Below the pieces are notes generated by a model. The model did not search any database. It saw only the letters and a program-made list of their open reading frames with translations, and was not told the origin of the DNA. From the NCBI GenBank assembly GCA_030765605.1, contig JAVCCG010000133.1, forward strand, positions 1 through 64,000: a stretch of DNA of 64,000 nucleotides. The letters run 5' to 3'. The DNA is from Candidatus Alcyoniella australis. GTDB lineage: Bacteria; Lernaellota; Lernaellaia; JAVCCG01; Alcyoniellaceae. A program made the translations under genes and the position numbers. Below are positions 46,962 to 54,826 of the stretch, in pieces; position 1 is the first letter of the stretch; each line of letters starts with the position of its first letter.

Positions 46962-47323
46962 CGCTGTTTGCGGTTGTAGTCGTCCTCAAGGCGGACGATG
47001 TCGTCCTCTTCCAGGTAGTCGCCGCGCTGGACCTCGATGAAAATCACGGTCTGATCGCCGGGGTTGGCGATGCGGTGGGCCGCGCCCACGGGAATGTCAA
47101 CGGCCAGGCCGGGCTCGAGATCGAGCTGTTCGCCCTCAAGGATCACCAGGGCCGTGCCGCGCACCACGAGCCAGTGCTCGCTACGGCGCCTGTGGAACTG
47201 ATAGCTCAGCCGATGGCCGGGCTCGACCTCGATCCGCTTGACCTTGAATCCGGGCTGGTGCTCAAGCACCTCCCAGCGTCCCCACGGCGCTGTCGATTTT
47301 AGCTTGTCGTGCATGCCTGGCAT
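46958..47323 (-). CDS. Cupin-domain protein (mannose-6-phosphate isomerase type II-like)
   Basis: This protein of about 121 residues consists of one cupin: WGRWEVLEHQPGFKVKRIEVEPGHRLSYQFHRRRSEHWLVVRGTA. It resembles the isomerase domain at the C-terminus of bifunctional mannose-1-phosphate guanylyltransferases. The His and Glu of SYQFHRRRSEHW and the later AAHRI fit the metal ligands. The start may be ATG 47323 or ATG 47314. It may interconvert fructose-6-P and mannose-6-P, or be a sugar-binding relative. Confidence 0.8.
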   Translation of the reverse strand: MPGMHDKLKSTAPWGRWEVLEHQPGFKVKRIEVEPGHRLSYQFHRRRSEHWLVVRGTALVILEGEQLDLEPGLAVDIPVGAAHRIANPGDQTVIFIEVQRGDYLEEDDIVRLEDDYNRKQR

Positions 47324-47391
47324 TGTCCGCGAGGCCCAACGGCTAGTCAACCACTGCAACAACCGCCTCTCTTGGTTTATGATTGCGCCCG

Positions 47392-48279
47392 ATGCGCTAC
47401 GAGGGGACCGTCTACCGACCGCCGAGCGAGGCCAACAGCCTGTTGATTCAGGCCACTGTTGGCTGTCCGCACAACCGTTGCGCTTTTTGCGAGATGTACC
47501 GCGACAAGCGCTTCCGCATCCGGCCCACCGCTGAGCTGCTCGAGGATCTGCAAAGCGCGCGCGAGGTCTACGGCAGCCAGGTGCGCTCGCTGTTCTTTCC
47601 TGACGGCAATTCGATCGTGCTCAAGACCGACGAGCTGGCGCGCGTGATCCAGCGCGCCTACGAGCTGTTCCCGCGCCTGGAGCGGGTCACGACCTACGGC
47701 AGCGCCAAGTTCCTGATCCGTAAGAGCTTCGATGATCTGCAACGCCTGCGTGCCGCCGGGCTGACGCGGATCCACGCCGGCATGGAGTCCGGCGACGCAG
47801 TCACCTTGGAGCGGATCAACAAGGGCGCGGACCCGCAGACCATGATCGAGGCCGGACGCCGCGTCAAAGAGGCGGGGATCGAGCTCAGCGAATATGTGAT
47901 GATCGGCATCGGCGGGGTCGAGCGCACGCGCGAACACGCCATTGCCAGCGGCCAGGTGCTCTCGGCCGTGGACCCGGACTTCATCCGCATCCGCACCTTT
48001 GTGCCGCGGCCGGGCACGCCGCTTTATGAGCGGTGGCAACGCGGCGAATTCGCGCTGGTCGACGCCTACCAGGCGCTGGACGAGACCGCGTTGCTGATCG
48101 AGCACATCGACGGAACCTCCGAGCTGCACTCGGACCACATCAGCAACTTCATCGACGTCGCGGGCCGTTTCCCCGAGGACAAATCCGCAATGCTCGCGGT
48201 CCTACAGCAGGCCAAAACCCGGCCGCGCTCAGCCTTTCGCCCTCCCACCGAGGAGCTGATTCACCTGATGAGCCTCTAA
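47392..48279 (+). CDS. Radical SAM protein
   Basis: This 295-residue protein has a radical-SAM cluster motif GCPHNRCAFCEMY, spaced C-x4-C-x2-C (C25, C30, C33) rather than the classic C-x3-C-x2-C. This GCxHNxC form occurs in a known group of Elp3/HemN-like radical SAM proteins of unclear function. Later motifs are HAGMESGD (SAM binding) and SEYVMIGIGG. Start ATG 47392 is preferred over TTG 47383. No substrate can be inferred; the neighbouring cupin is divergent. Confidence 0.85.
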   Translation: MRYEGTVYRPPSEANSLLIQATVGCPHNRCAFCEMYRDKRFRIRPTAELLEDLQSAREVYGSQVRSLFFPDGNSIVLKTDELARVIQRAYELFPRLERVTTYGSAKFLIRKSFDDLQRLRAAGLTRIHAGMESGDAVTLERINKGADPQTMIEAGRRVKEAGIELSEYVMIGIGGVERTREHAIASGQVLSAVDPDFIRIRTFVPRPGTPLYERWQRGEFALVDAYQALDETALLIEHIDGTSELHSDHISNFIDVAGRFPEDKSAMLAVLQQAKTRPRSAFRPPTEELIHLMSL

Positions 48280-48391
48280 CGCGTCCCGCCTGGGGAACGC
48301 GAACCGAGTTGTTGACAACTCCAGTTGGAGCCGACAGGATGCTTTTGGCAACCCGAAAAAAAGACACCGCTTTTCTATCCCGGGAGGTCAG

Positions 48392-49108
48392 ATGAGACCG
48401 ACCATTTTGATCATCGCCCTGGCGTCCGCGTTGCTATTGCTGGTGGCCGCCCCGGCCCAAGCGCTGCATGTGCAGATGGATCTGCCGCAGATCGTTGAGC
48501 AGGCCCAGCTGGTGTTCATTGGAACGCCGGTCGAAGTCAGCTGCGAGCACAACCACGCAGGCGCGATTCAGACGCGCTATCGGCTGGACGTGGAGCGCAC
48601 GCTCAAGGGGTCCGGGCTGTTGTCCGACCAGAACAGCCTGGAGCTGACCTTTGCCGGCGGCGAGATCGGCGAACAGGCGATGGTGGTCAGCGGCGTGCCT
48701 CAACTGGCTCTGGACCAGCGCTACGTACTGCTGGTGCTGCACGACGGCCAATCCTACCTCAGCCCGATCGTGGGCCAGCATCAGGGATTGTTCATGGTGC
48801 AGACCGAGCCGGCCACCGGCCGCGAGCTGGTGCTGACCGCCGATGGCCGGATGATCGAGAAGATCGAGAACGGCCGGTTGGTCGTCGGCGCGCGGGTGGA
48901 GCTGGACCAGCTCGGACGGCTGCAGGCGGTCGTCGAGCAGACCCCGCAGGCCAACCCAGAGCCGCCGGTCAGCCTGGACCCGGACAAGGTGCGGGTGCTC
49001 GACCACCGCTCGGCCGAGCAGCCCTTTGTTGACACGCAACGCGCCATGCCCCTCAACGAGTTTCTCGAGACGCTGTCCGCGATGATCGCGCAGGACCAGG
49101 CGCAGTAG
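48392..49108 (+). CDS. Exported protein upstream of matrixin-like protease
   Basis: This 238-residue protein has a signal peptide ending near APAQA. The mature part starts LHVQMDLPQIVEQAQLVFIGTPVEVSC and is mostly beta (LTFAGGEIGEQAMVVSGVPQLALDQRYVLLVL), as in proteins often encoded next to exported matrixin-type metalloproteases. GGGAGG precedes the start. TTGACA at 48312-48317 may be its -35 box, but the -10 (CAGGAT) is poor. It is 9 bp from the protease gene, so the two are cotranscribed. Confidence 0.72.
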   Translation: MRPTILIIALASALLLLVAAPAQALHVQMDLPQIVEQAQLVFIGTPVEVSCEHNHAGAIQTRYRLDVERTLKGSGLLSDQNSLELTFAGGEIGEQAMVVSGVPQLALDQRYVLLVLHDGQSYLSPIVGQHQGLFMVQTEPATGRELVLTADGRMIEKIENGRLVVGARVELDQLGRLQAVVEQTPQANPEPPVSLDPDKVRVLDHRSAEQPFVDTQRAMPLNEFLETLSAMIAQDQAQ

Positions 49109-49117
49109 GGGGAACGG

Positions 49118-50407
49118 ATGAGCGACCGAGCATCGAAGATAAAGATCGCGCTGCTGTGCTTTGCCCTGCTGCTGGCCGCAGGCCTGGCTCTGGCCGACGT
49201 GCCACACAGCCGGACCCGCGACGTGCCGTACACCATCAACCAGTTCCCGTCGAGCTATGATCCCTGGGAGCAGTACGACGAGTCGTTGATGTATCAATGG
49301 GACACCTTTGCCAACGTGATGTATCCCGCCTCAAGCCCGCCGGGCACATTCGGGGCGGGCAATGGCAAGAACGAATACGCCGGGTTTCTGACCAACTCCC
49401 AGGTGGACTCGTACTATGGCTTCACCTGGGGCGGGGCCGCGGCCATGACCATTAGCTGGTGGGATCACACCGGACACATCTCGGAATCGGACATCGCCTG
49501 GAACGCGCACCTGAATTGGACAACCGATATCGAGGATTACCTGGAAGACTCCTCGATTTTGCCCTATCAGCTGGCCACGATCCACGAGCTGGGGCACACC
49601 TTCGGCCTGGACGACTACGACTATGACAAGTCCGATGATAAGTCGGTCGGCTACGAGACCGTGATGAACTACTCACACCCCTGGCACAACTACGCTCTGG
49701 GATTGGACGATGGCCAGACCGTGCAGAAGATGTACCCCAGCCGCCAGAATACGGTGCACGACCTCGGAATTTACGACTTCCACTGCACCAGCCAGTTCTC
49801 CTGCCCGGACGCGAGCAAGTCCACCGGCTCGGTGGCCTGCGGCCGCTCGTTCGAGATCGACGGCATACAGATCGCCAACCTGGGCAATTACAGCGAGTCC
49901 AACGTCTCGGCCACGTTCTATCTTTCCGAGGACATCAATATCAGCTCCTCGGACGTGAAACTGGGCACGATCAGCTTCGGCAGCCTGGCCAGCCGCTCGC
50001 GCAGTATCGTCGATGTGGAGTTGACGGTCCCCTCCGACACTGACATCGACACCTACTACGTGGGCGCGATCATCTCCGGCGCTTCGGGTGACGCGCTGTC
50101 GGAGAACAACTCGATGTTTCTGCCCGGGCAGATCAGGGTCACCTCAAGCGGCGGCGGCGGTGGCGACGACGACGAGCCCAACGACCCGCAGGACTGCGAA
50201 CGCTTCTGCGAGGTGATAGATAGCTGCTCCCTGGCCTCGGAGATCGACGTTTCGTCCTGGGACGAGTGCGTGAACCTGTGCGAGATCATTCGCCATTCGG
50301 TGCTCGAGTGCGTGCTCGATGCCACCTACTGCTCCGAGGTCGCGGACTGCATCGGTGCAGGCGACGACTCAAGCTCCGACGATGAGGAAGACGCCTGCTG
50401 CGGCTGA
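49118..50407 (+). CDS. Exported matrixin-like zinc metalloprotease with Cys-rich tail
   Basis: This 429-residue protein has a signal peptide (ending LALAD) and a catalytic domain (about 30-210) with HELGHTFGLDD (HExxHxxGxxD), followed by ETVMNYSHPW as Met-turn. Next is a beta domain (about 215-345, with VDVELTVPSDTDIDTYYVGAIISG) resembling CARDB/adhesion-type modules. After GGGGGDDDE comes a tail with eleven Cys (CERFCEVIDSC, CVNLCE, CVLDATYC, ACCG). It should digest extracellular protein. A CGGCTGA/TCAGCCG hairpin covers its stop codon (50401-50421). Confidence 0.87.
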   Translation: MSDRASKIKIALLCFALLLAAGLALADVPHSRTRDVPYTINQFPSSYDPWEQYDESLMYQWDTFANVMYPASSPPGTFGAGNGKNEYAGFLTNSQVDSYYGFTWGGAAAMTISWWDHTGHISESDIAWNAHLNWTTDIEDYLEDSSILPYQLATIHELGHTFGLDDYDYDKSDDKSVGYETVMNYSHPWHNYALGLDDGQTVQKMYPSRQNTVHDLGIYDFHCTSQFSCPDASKSTGSVACGRSFEIDGIQIANLGNYSESNVSATFYLSEDINISSSDVKLGTISFGSLASRSRSIVDVELTVPSDTDIDTYYVGAIISGASGDALSENNSMFLPGQIRVTSSGGGGGDDDEPNDPQDCERFCEVIDSCSLASEIDVSSWDECVNLCEIIRHSVLECVLDATYCSEVADCIGAGDDSSSDDEEDACCG

Positions 50408-50492
50408 TTGATCTTCAGCCGTGGCGAGGAACGCCCCACGTACTATAGAATTATGGGTGTCCCCGAAACTTCGGATCTCTTCCCTTGAGCAT

Positions 50493-50518
50493 GTCAGAAT
50501 AAGGTGCTAAATTCTGAC
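50493..50518. promoter_or_regulatory. Inverted repeat upstream of phd-parE module (operator candidate)
   Basis: GTCAGAAT and ATTCTGAC form a perfect 8-bp inverted repeat with a 10-bp spacer, 31 bp before the antitoxin start. Toxin-antitoxin operons of this class are usually autoregulated by the antitoxin binding such palindromes. Confidence 0.5.
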
Positions 50519-50549
50519 CTGTCGGAAGCGTGAACGAGGAGCGGGGCTT

Positions 50550-50837
50550 ATGAACCTGAAAGACGACGTTAGGCCGATCACCTACCTAAAGAACAACACC
50601 GCGGAGTTGGTGCGGGACGTTTCGCAGGACGGCCGAACCGTGCTGATTACGCAGAACGGCGAGGCCAAGGTCGTGGTGATGGACGTGGATACCTACTCCC
50701 GTTGGCGCAATGCCCTGGCGCTGATGAAGATGATCTCCCAGGGCGAGGCTGATGTTGACGCGGGCCGGGTGCTGACCCAGGACGAGGCGTTCGCAAGGGC
50801 GGAAAGGACAATCGAGCGGGCCACCGCCGATGAGTGA
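50550..50837 (+). CDS. Phd/YefM-family antitoxin
   Basis: This 95-residue protein begins DDVRPITYLKNNTAELVRDVSQDGRTVLITQNGEAKVVVMDVDTYSRW, the Phd/YefM DNA-binding fold. The C-terminal part (about 60-95) would wrap the toxin. It precedes the ParE-like toxin and overlaps it by 8 nt, the normal order for this type II module. AGGAGCGGGG precedes the start. Confidence 0.9.
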   Translation: MNLKDDVRPITYLKNNTAELVRDVSQDGRTVLITQNGEAKVVVMDVDTYSRWRNALALMKMISQGEADVDAGRVLTQDEAFARAERTIERATADE

Positions 50838-51177
50838 GCGTAAATATAAAGTGCTCTGGGCTGAAAGCGGAGCACGCGACCTGGAGGAGATCGTCCTGCA
50901 CATCGCCCAGGACTCTCCGGGCAACGCGCGCAAAGGACTCAAACGGCTGAGGGACAAGGCCGCGGCCCTGGAGACTCTTCCCCTGCGCGGTCGGGTCGTG
51001 CCCGAGCTGGCCCGCCTGGGCCTGCGCTCCTGGCGCGAGCTGATGTTGAAACCCTATCGCATTGTCTATCGCGTTGATTCCCAAACCGTGCTGGTCCTGG
51101 CGCTCATCGACTCCCGCCGCGACCTGGAAGACCTGCTGCTCGAACGCATGGTAAGACCGGCAGATTTACAGTTATAA
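50830..51177 (+). CDS. ParE/RelE-family toxin
   Basis: This 115-residue protein has the RelE/ParE fold: KVLWAESGARDLEEIVLHIAQDSPGNA, KAAALETLPLRGRVVPELA, WRELMLKPYRIVYRVDSQTVLVLALID. ParE toxins poison DNA gyrase and RelE toxins cut mRNA; the ARDLEEI and lack of typical RelE catalytic residues favour the ParE side, without certainty. Translation is coupled to the antitoxin by the overlap. Confidence 0.9.
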   Translation: MSERKYKVLWAESGARDLEEIVLHIAQDSPGNARKGLKRLRDKAAALETLPLRGRVVPELARLGLRSWRELMLKPYRIVYRVDSQTVLVLALIDSRRDLEDLLLERMVRPADLQL

Positions 51178-51470
51178 CGTCCGGTAGATTAATCGTTTGA
51201 TATCAATCGCTTTCCGTCATCCTGAAACGGAGGCGAAGGATCTACGCGCGCATGGTGAATTTTGTTGTAACCAGGAGAGGGAAAATTGAGGGCTCATCCC
51301 TACCACTCCGTCTGGAAATCCAATCCGAAAACACGAATGAGATTAAACATGATGGCTTCTAAAGATGGTTTATTTTATAATAATATCAGTGTGGGTAGCC
51401 ACGAATAGAAGACTCGCTGTAAGTAATTTGATTTACCTTATAGGTTAATCAAACTTGACAAAGGCTTCCT
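51178..51470. other. AT-rich intergenic region between two toxin-antitoxin modules
   Basis: Base composition drops sharply here and stays low to about 52.9 kb. A TTGATATCAA palindrome is at 51197-51206. A short palindromic repeat CGTCATCCTG...AGGCGAAGGATCT occupies 51215-51243, similar to GTCATCCTGA-GAAGGATCT repeats common in environmental genomes. TTTGATTTACCTTATAGGTTAATCAAA-like inverted sequence near 51427-51452 may be the higBA operator. Confidence 0.5.
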
Positions 51471-51812
51471 ATGGAAATAATATATAAGTCGAAAAAGCTA
51501 GAAAATGCTTTCATGAAAAGGAAACAAGGCGTGCAGGAGTGGGGTGATCAAAACGCAAAGAAACTATTCCTGAGGCATACACAACTACAAGCTGCTGACA
51601 ACCTGGCAATTTTCAGCACATTACCCGCAACTGGCTTCGAACAATTGAGAGGCGACCGAAAAACTCAGTTCGCCTGTTACGGGAAACACCCCTTCCGGCT
51701 CATTTTCGAAGCAGCCCATGATCCGGTACCTAGACAATCAGATGGTGGTGTGGACTTGGTTTTAGTGACAAGAATCCGAATCATTGAGGTGGTCGACTAT
51801 CATGGCGACTGA
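51471..51812 (+). CDS. higB: HigB-like toxin
   Basis: This 113-residue protein resembles RelE-superfamily host-killing toxins of HigB type: MEIIYKSKKLENAFMKRK, GFEQLRGDRKTQFACYGKHPFRLIFEA and IIEVVDYHGD at the end. Such toxins cleave mRNA at the ribosome. The toxin precedes its antitoxin and overlaps it by 11 nt, the reversed order typical of higBA. The codon use is AT-rich compared with neighbours, which suggests horizontal transfer. Confidence 0.85.
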   Translation: MEIIYKSKKLENAFMKRKQGVQEWGDQNAKKLFLRHTQLQAADNLAIFSTLPATGFEQLRGDRKTQFACYGKHPFRLIFEAAHDPVPRQSDGGVDLVLVTRIRIIEVVDYHGD

Positions 51813-52902
51813 ACGACAAAAAAAAGCCAAACCCGACTATGCGATTCCTCCTGGAGAAACGCTGTCTGAAACGCTCCATGCCTTGGGTATGACCCAGAAG
51901 GAATTTGCGATCAGAACGGGGCTTTCGGAAAAACATATAGTGTCCATTCTTCAAGGCAACGCTCCGATAACGCCTGAAACTGCATTGAAATTTGAAACGG
52001 TTCTGGGAGTTCACGCTAGCTTTTGGAACAACCTTGAGAGAAATTACAGAGACACCCTAGCCCGATTGGAGAAAGAGAAACGACTTCAGCAGGATATCGC
52101 ATGGCTCGACAATATTCCTGTTGCCACAATTGTTAAGCATGGATGGATTAAAAAAAACAAAGAAAAATCTATGAAACTTCAAGAGGTTCTCTCATTTTAT
52201 GGCGTCTCGTCGCCAAAGGAATGGGATAAGCTTTGGGCAAATGTCCGTTTCGCCGCGAGGCAAAGTAAGGCTTTTGAAACTGACCCCGGTGCAGTATCCG
52301 CATGGATGCGGATTGGTGAGCTTCGTGCGCAAGATATTGCCTGTCAACCATATAACCATGACCGGTTCCGTGAGGTTTTAGGGGAAGTCCGAGATTTAAC
52401 TGTAAGAAGTGCAAGAGACTTTCAGCCGAGAATAATCCAATGGTGCGCAGAGGCCGGCGTAGCTGTCGTTTTTGTAAAAGAGCTCCCGAGAATACGCCTA
52501 AATGGTATTACTCGCTGGCTAAACCCCAACAAGGCGTTAATCCAGCTCTGCCTACGTCACAAAAGCAACGCCCAGTTATGGTTTACTTTCTTCCACGAGG
52601 CCGGGCATATCCTTAAGCATGGGAAAAGAGACCTTTTTTTGGAGAACGATGAATACCAAGATAGTCAAAAAGAAAAGGAGGCAGATAAATTTGCCTCCGA
52701 TTTTTTAATTCCACCTCGTGAATGGGACTCTTTTTTATCCGAACACATCGATTGCTCTTACTCTAGGGATGATATTAAAACGTTCGCAGCAAGGGTCGGC
52801 ATTGCACCGGGGATCGTTGTCGGTAGGCTTCAGCACGAGAGGCTTATTCGTTATTCTCATTGCAATGACTTGAAGGTTAAGCTGGTCTGGAGTTCCAACT
52901 AA
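51802..52902 (+). CDS. higA: HigA-type antitoxin fused to ImmA/IrrE metallopeptidase
   Basis: This 366-residue protein has an N-terminal HTH (about 28-65, MTQKEFAIRTGLSEKHIVSILQGNAPITPETALKFE) as in HigA antitoxins. The C-terminal half is an ImmA/IrrE peptidase domain with FFHEAGHILKHG near 264 (HExxH) and EKEADKFASDFLIP as third zinc ligand. ImmA-type peptidases cleave repressors, so the fusion could process itself or another regulator. Start ATG 51802 is inside higB. Composition is AT-rich, like higB. Confidence 0.88.
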   Translation: MATERQKKAKPDYAIPPGETLSETLHALGMTQKEFAIRTGLSEKHIVSILQGNAPITPETALKFETVLGVHASFWNNLERNYRDTLARLEKEKRLQQDIAWLDNIPVATIVKHGWIKKNKEKSMKLQEVLSFYGVSSPKEWDKLWANVRFAARQSKAFETDPGAVSAWMRIGELRAQDIACQPYNHDRFREVLGEVRDLTVRSARDFQPRIIQWCAEAGVAVVFVKELPRIRLNGITRWLNPNKALIQLCLRHKSNAQLWFTFFHEAGHILKHGKRDLFLENDEYQDSQKEKEADKFASDFLIPPREWDSFLSEHIDCSYSRDDIKTFAARVGIAPGIVVGRLQHERLIRYSHCNDLKVKLVWSSN

Positions 52903-52905
52903 TAA

Positions 52906-53880
52906 TCAAGGCCCTTCCGAGCTTCCGCGGGTTTTATCGGGTTCGGCGGGTTGGGGCAGGCCGGGTTCATAGAGGGTGATGGTCAGGCCGTCGCGGTCGC
53001 GGGCGCCGATCACGTATTTGCGCAGGCGAGGCCAGATTTGGTCCATGGTCTGGTAATAAAGTCGGGTGTAGGCGTTGCGGCGGTCGGTTCCGACCTCAGC
53101 GGCGAGCAGTTTGAAGCGTTCGGCCTCGCCCGTGGCGCGGTTGACGCGTTCTTGCTGGTAGGTCTCGCCCTCGCTACGGGCGCGGTTGGCCTCGGCGCGG
53201 GCCCGGGGCATGGCCTGGTTGGCGTAGCCGTCGGCCTCGTTGATCAGGCGACTGCGGTCCTCGCGGGCGCTGGAGACCTCGTTGAACGAGGCGGCCACCC
53301 CGCGCGGGTTGATGATCTGATCGACCTGCATCGAGCTGATGCTCAGGCCGCTGGAATAGGCGTCCATGTCGGCCTGGATGTCGCGCATCACCTCGGCGGC
53401 GATGATCGACTTATCGGTGGTCAGGGCGTCGTCTACGGCCATGGCGGCCAGTCGGCGCGTGACCGCGGCCTCGCCGCTGATGCGCACCAGCTCGTGGGGA
53501 TCAAAGGTGTTGAGCAGGAACGCAGCCGGGTCGTTGATCGTGTAGCGCACCACGAGCATCACCACGATCCAGTTGCGGTCGCCGGTGAGGAACTGGCGTT
53601 GGAATACGCCCGCGATGTCCGAGACTTGTTCCTGGCCGACCTCGAAGCCGATGCCGCGCTGTTTGAGGTCGGTGACGTTGGGCCGGTCCACGCGCTCAAC
53701 GGGCCAGGGCAGGTGGTAGTGGATGCCCGGCGGCACGCGGTTTTCGGTCACCGCGCCGAAGCGCCGCACCACGCCCTGCTGGTTGTAATCCACGATGTAC
53801 AGGCCCGAGGCCAGGTAGATCAGCAGCAGCGCGGCCGCGCATAGCAGCGAGAGCAGGCGTAGCCGGCGGCTTTGGGCCAC
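52906..53880 (-). CDS. SPFH-domain membrane protein, HflK/HflC-like
   Basis: This 324-residue protein has one N-terminal helix (LLSLLCAAALLLIYLASGLYIV) and an SPFH/band-7 domain (QQGVVRRFGAVTENRVPPGIHYHLPWPVERVDRPNVTDLKQRGIGF), then a long helical region. The pattern of DLKQRGIGF and LLTGDRN-like FLTGDRNWI is HflK-type. It begins with GTG 53880, 1 nt after the preceding stop. It is the third of three SPFH proteins in the operon. HflK/C complexes cage FtsH; no ftsH is in the window. Confidence 0.85.
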   Translation of the reverse strand: MAQSRRLRLLSLLCAAALLLIYLASGLYIVDYNQQGVVRRFGAVTENRVPPGIHYHLPWPVERVDRPNVTDLKQRGIGFEVGQEQVSDIAGVFQRQFLTGDRNWIVVMLVVRYTINDPAAFLLNTFDPHELVRISGEAAVTRRLAAMAVDDALTTDKSIIAAEVMRDIQADMDAYSSGLSISSMQVDQIINPRGVAASFNEVSSAREDRSRLINEADGYANQAMPRARAEANRARSEGETYQQERVNRATGEAERFKLLAAEVGTDRRNAYTRLYYQTMDQIWPRLRKYVIGARDRDGLTITLYEPGLPQPAEPDKTRGSSEGP

Positions 53881-53881
53881 G

Positions 53882-54826
53882 TTAGTCGACCTTTCCCGAG
53901 ACCAGTAGCTTGAGCACCTCGGCGTCGGAATCGAGCACTATCACGGTCTGTTCGTCGAGGAACTTGCGGTAGCTCTCCAGGGTGCGCGTCAGCTTGTACA
54001 GTTCGGGGTCCGAGCTGTAGGCCTCGGCGTAAATCCGGGCCGCAACCGCGTCGCCCTCGCCCTTGGTCTGCTCGGCGTCGCGATAGGCCTCGGTGAGAAT
54101 CCGGCTGACCTCTTTGTCGGTCTCGGCCTTGATCTTCTCGGCCTCCTCTTCGCCCTCGGCGCGGTACTTTTTGGCAATGCGCTGGCGCTCGGAGCGCATC
54201 CGGCGGTAGACCGAGGCGCGCGTGCCCTCGGGGAAGCCGAAGCGCCGCAGGCCGACGTCGACGACCTCCACCCCCAGCTCCTCGCGGGCCGCGGATCGGC
54301 AGCGCTCGGTTGCGACCTGCATGATCTGCTCGATCTGCACGCCGTCGGGCTCAACCGAGAGCAGGACGGAGAGCTCTGACTTGCCCAGCACGTCGCTGAC
54401 CTCGCTGAGCAGCATCGAGCTTAAGCGCACCTCGGCCGTGCGCCGGTCCTTGACCGTGCGGATGAACAGTCGCGGATCGGCGATGCGCCAGCAGGCGTAG
54501 GCCTCGTAGACCAGCGGTTTTTTATCTTGGGTCAGCACCTCGGCCGGCCGCGCGTCGAGCACCATCAGCCGCGCGTCAAAGCGGTGCACCGACTGGATCG
54601 GGTCGGGCCACTTGAAGTACAGCCCGGGCTTGTCCAGCACGCGCACCGGGTCGCCCAGGAACGTCAGCAGCCCCAGCTCGGACTGGTCGATGGTGAACAG
54701 CATGTTGTTCAACAGCAGGAAGCAGATGATCAGCAGGCCGACCACGATCAGCCAGGTCCGGGCAGCCCCCGCGGTCGCCGCTGCCGGGCCGGGGTCGGGC
54801 CCGCTGTTTGTCGCATCGTGGCTCAT
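53882..54826 (-). CDS. hflC: SPFH-domain membrane protein, HflC-like
   Basis: This 314-residue protein has one N-terminal helix (TWLIVVGLLIICFLLLNNMLF) and an SPFH domain with QSELGLLTFLGDPVRVLDKPGLYFKWPDPIQSVHRFDARL, DARPAEVLTQDKKPLVYEAYACWRI and GVEVVDVGLRRFGFPEGTRASVYRRMRSERQRIAKKYRAEGEEEAEKI. The last stretch is characteristic of HflC. It overlaps the upstream CDF-SPFH gene as ATGA. The assembly partner is probably the adjacent SPFH proteins. Confidence 0.9.
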   Translation of the reverse strand: MSHDATNSGPDPGPAAATAGAARTWLIVVGLLIICFLLLNNMLFTIDQSELGLLTFLGDPVRVLDKPGLYFKWPDPIQSVHRFDARLMVLDARPAEVLTQDKKPLVYEAYACWRIADPRLFIRTVKDRRTAEVRLSSMLLSEVSDVLGKSELSVLLSVEPDGVQIEQIMQVATERCRSAAREELGVEVVDVGLRRFGFPEGTRASVYRRMRSERQRIAKKYRAEGEEEAEKIKAETDKEVSRILTEAYRDAEQTKGEGDAVAARIYAEAYSSDPELYKLTRTLESYRKFLDEQTVIVLDSDAEVLKLLVSGKVD

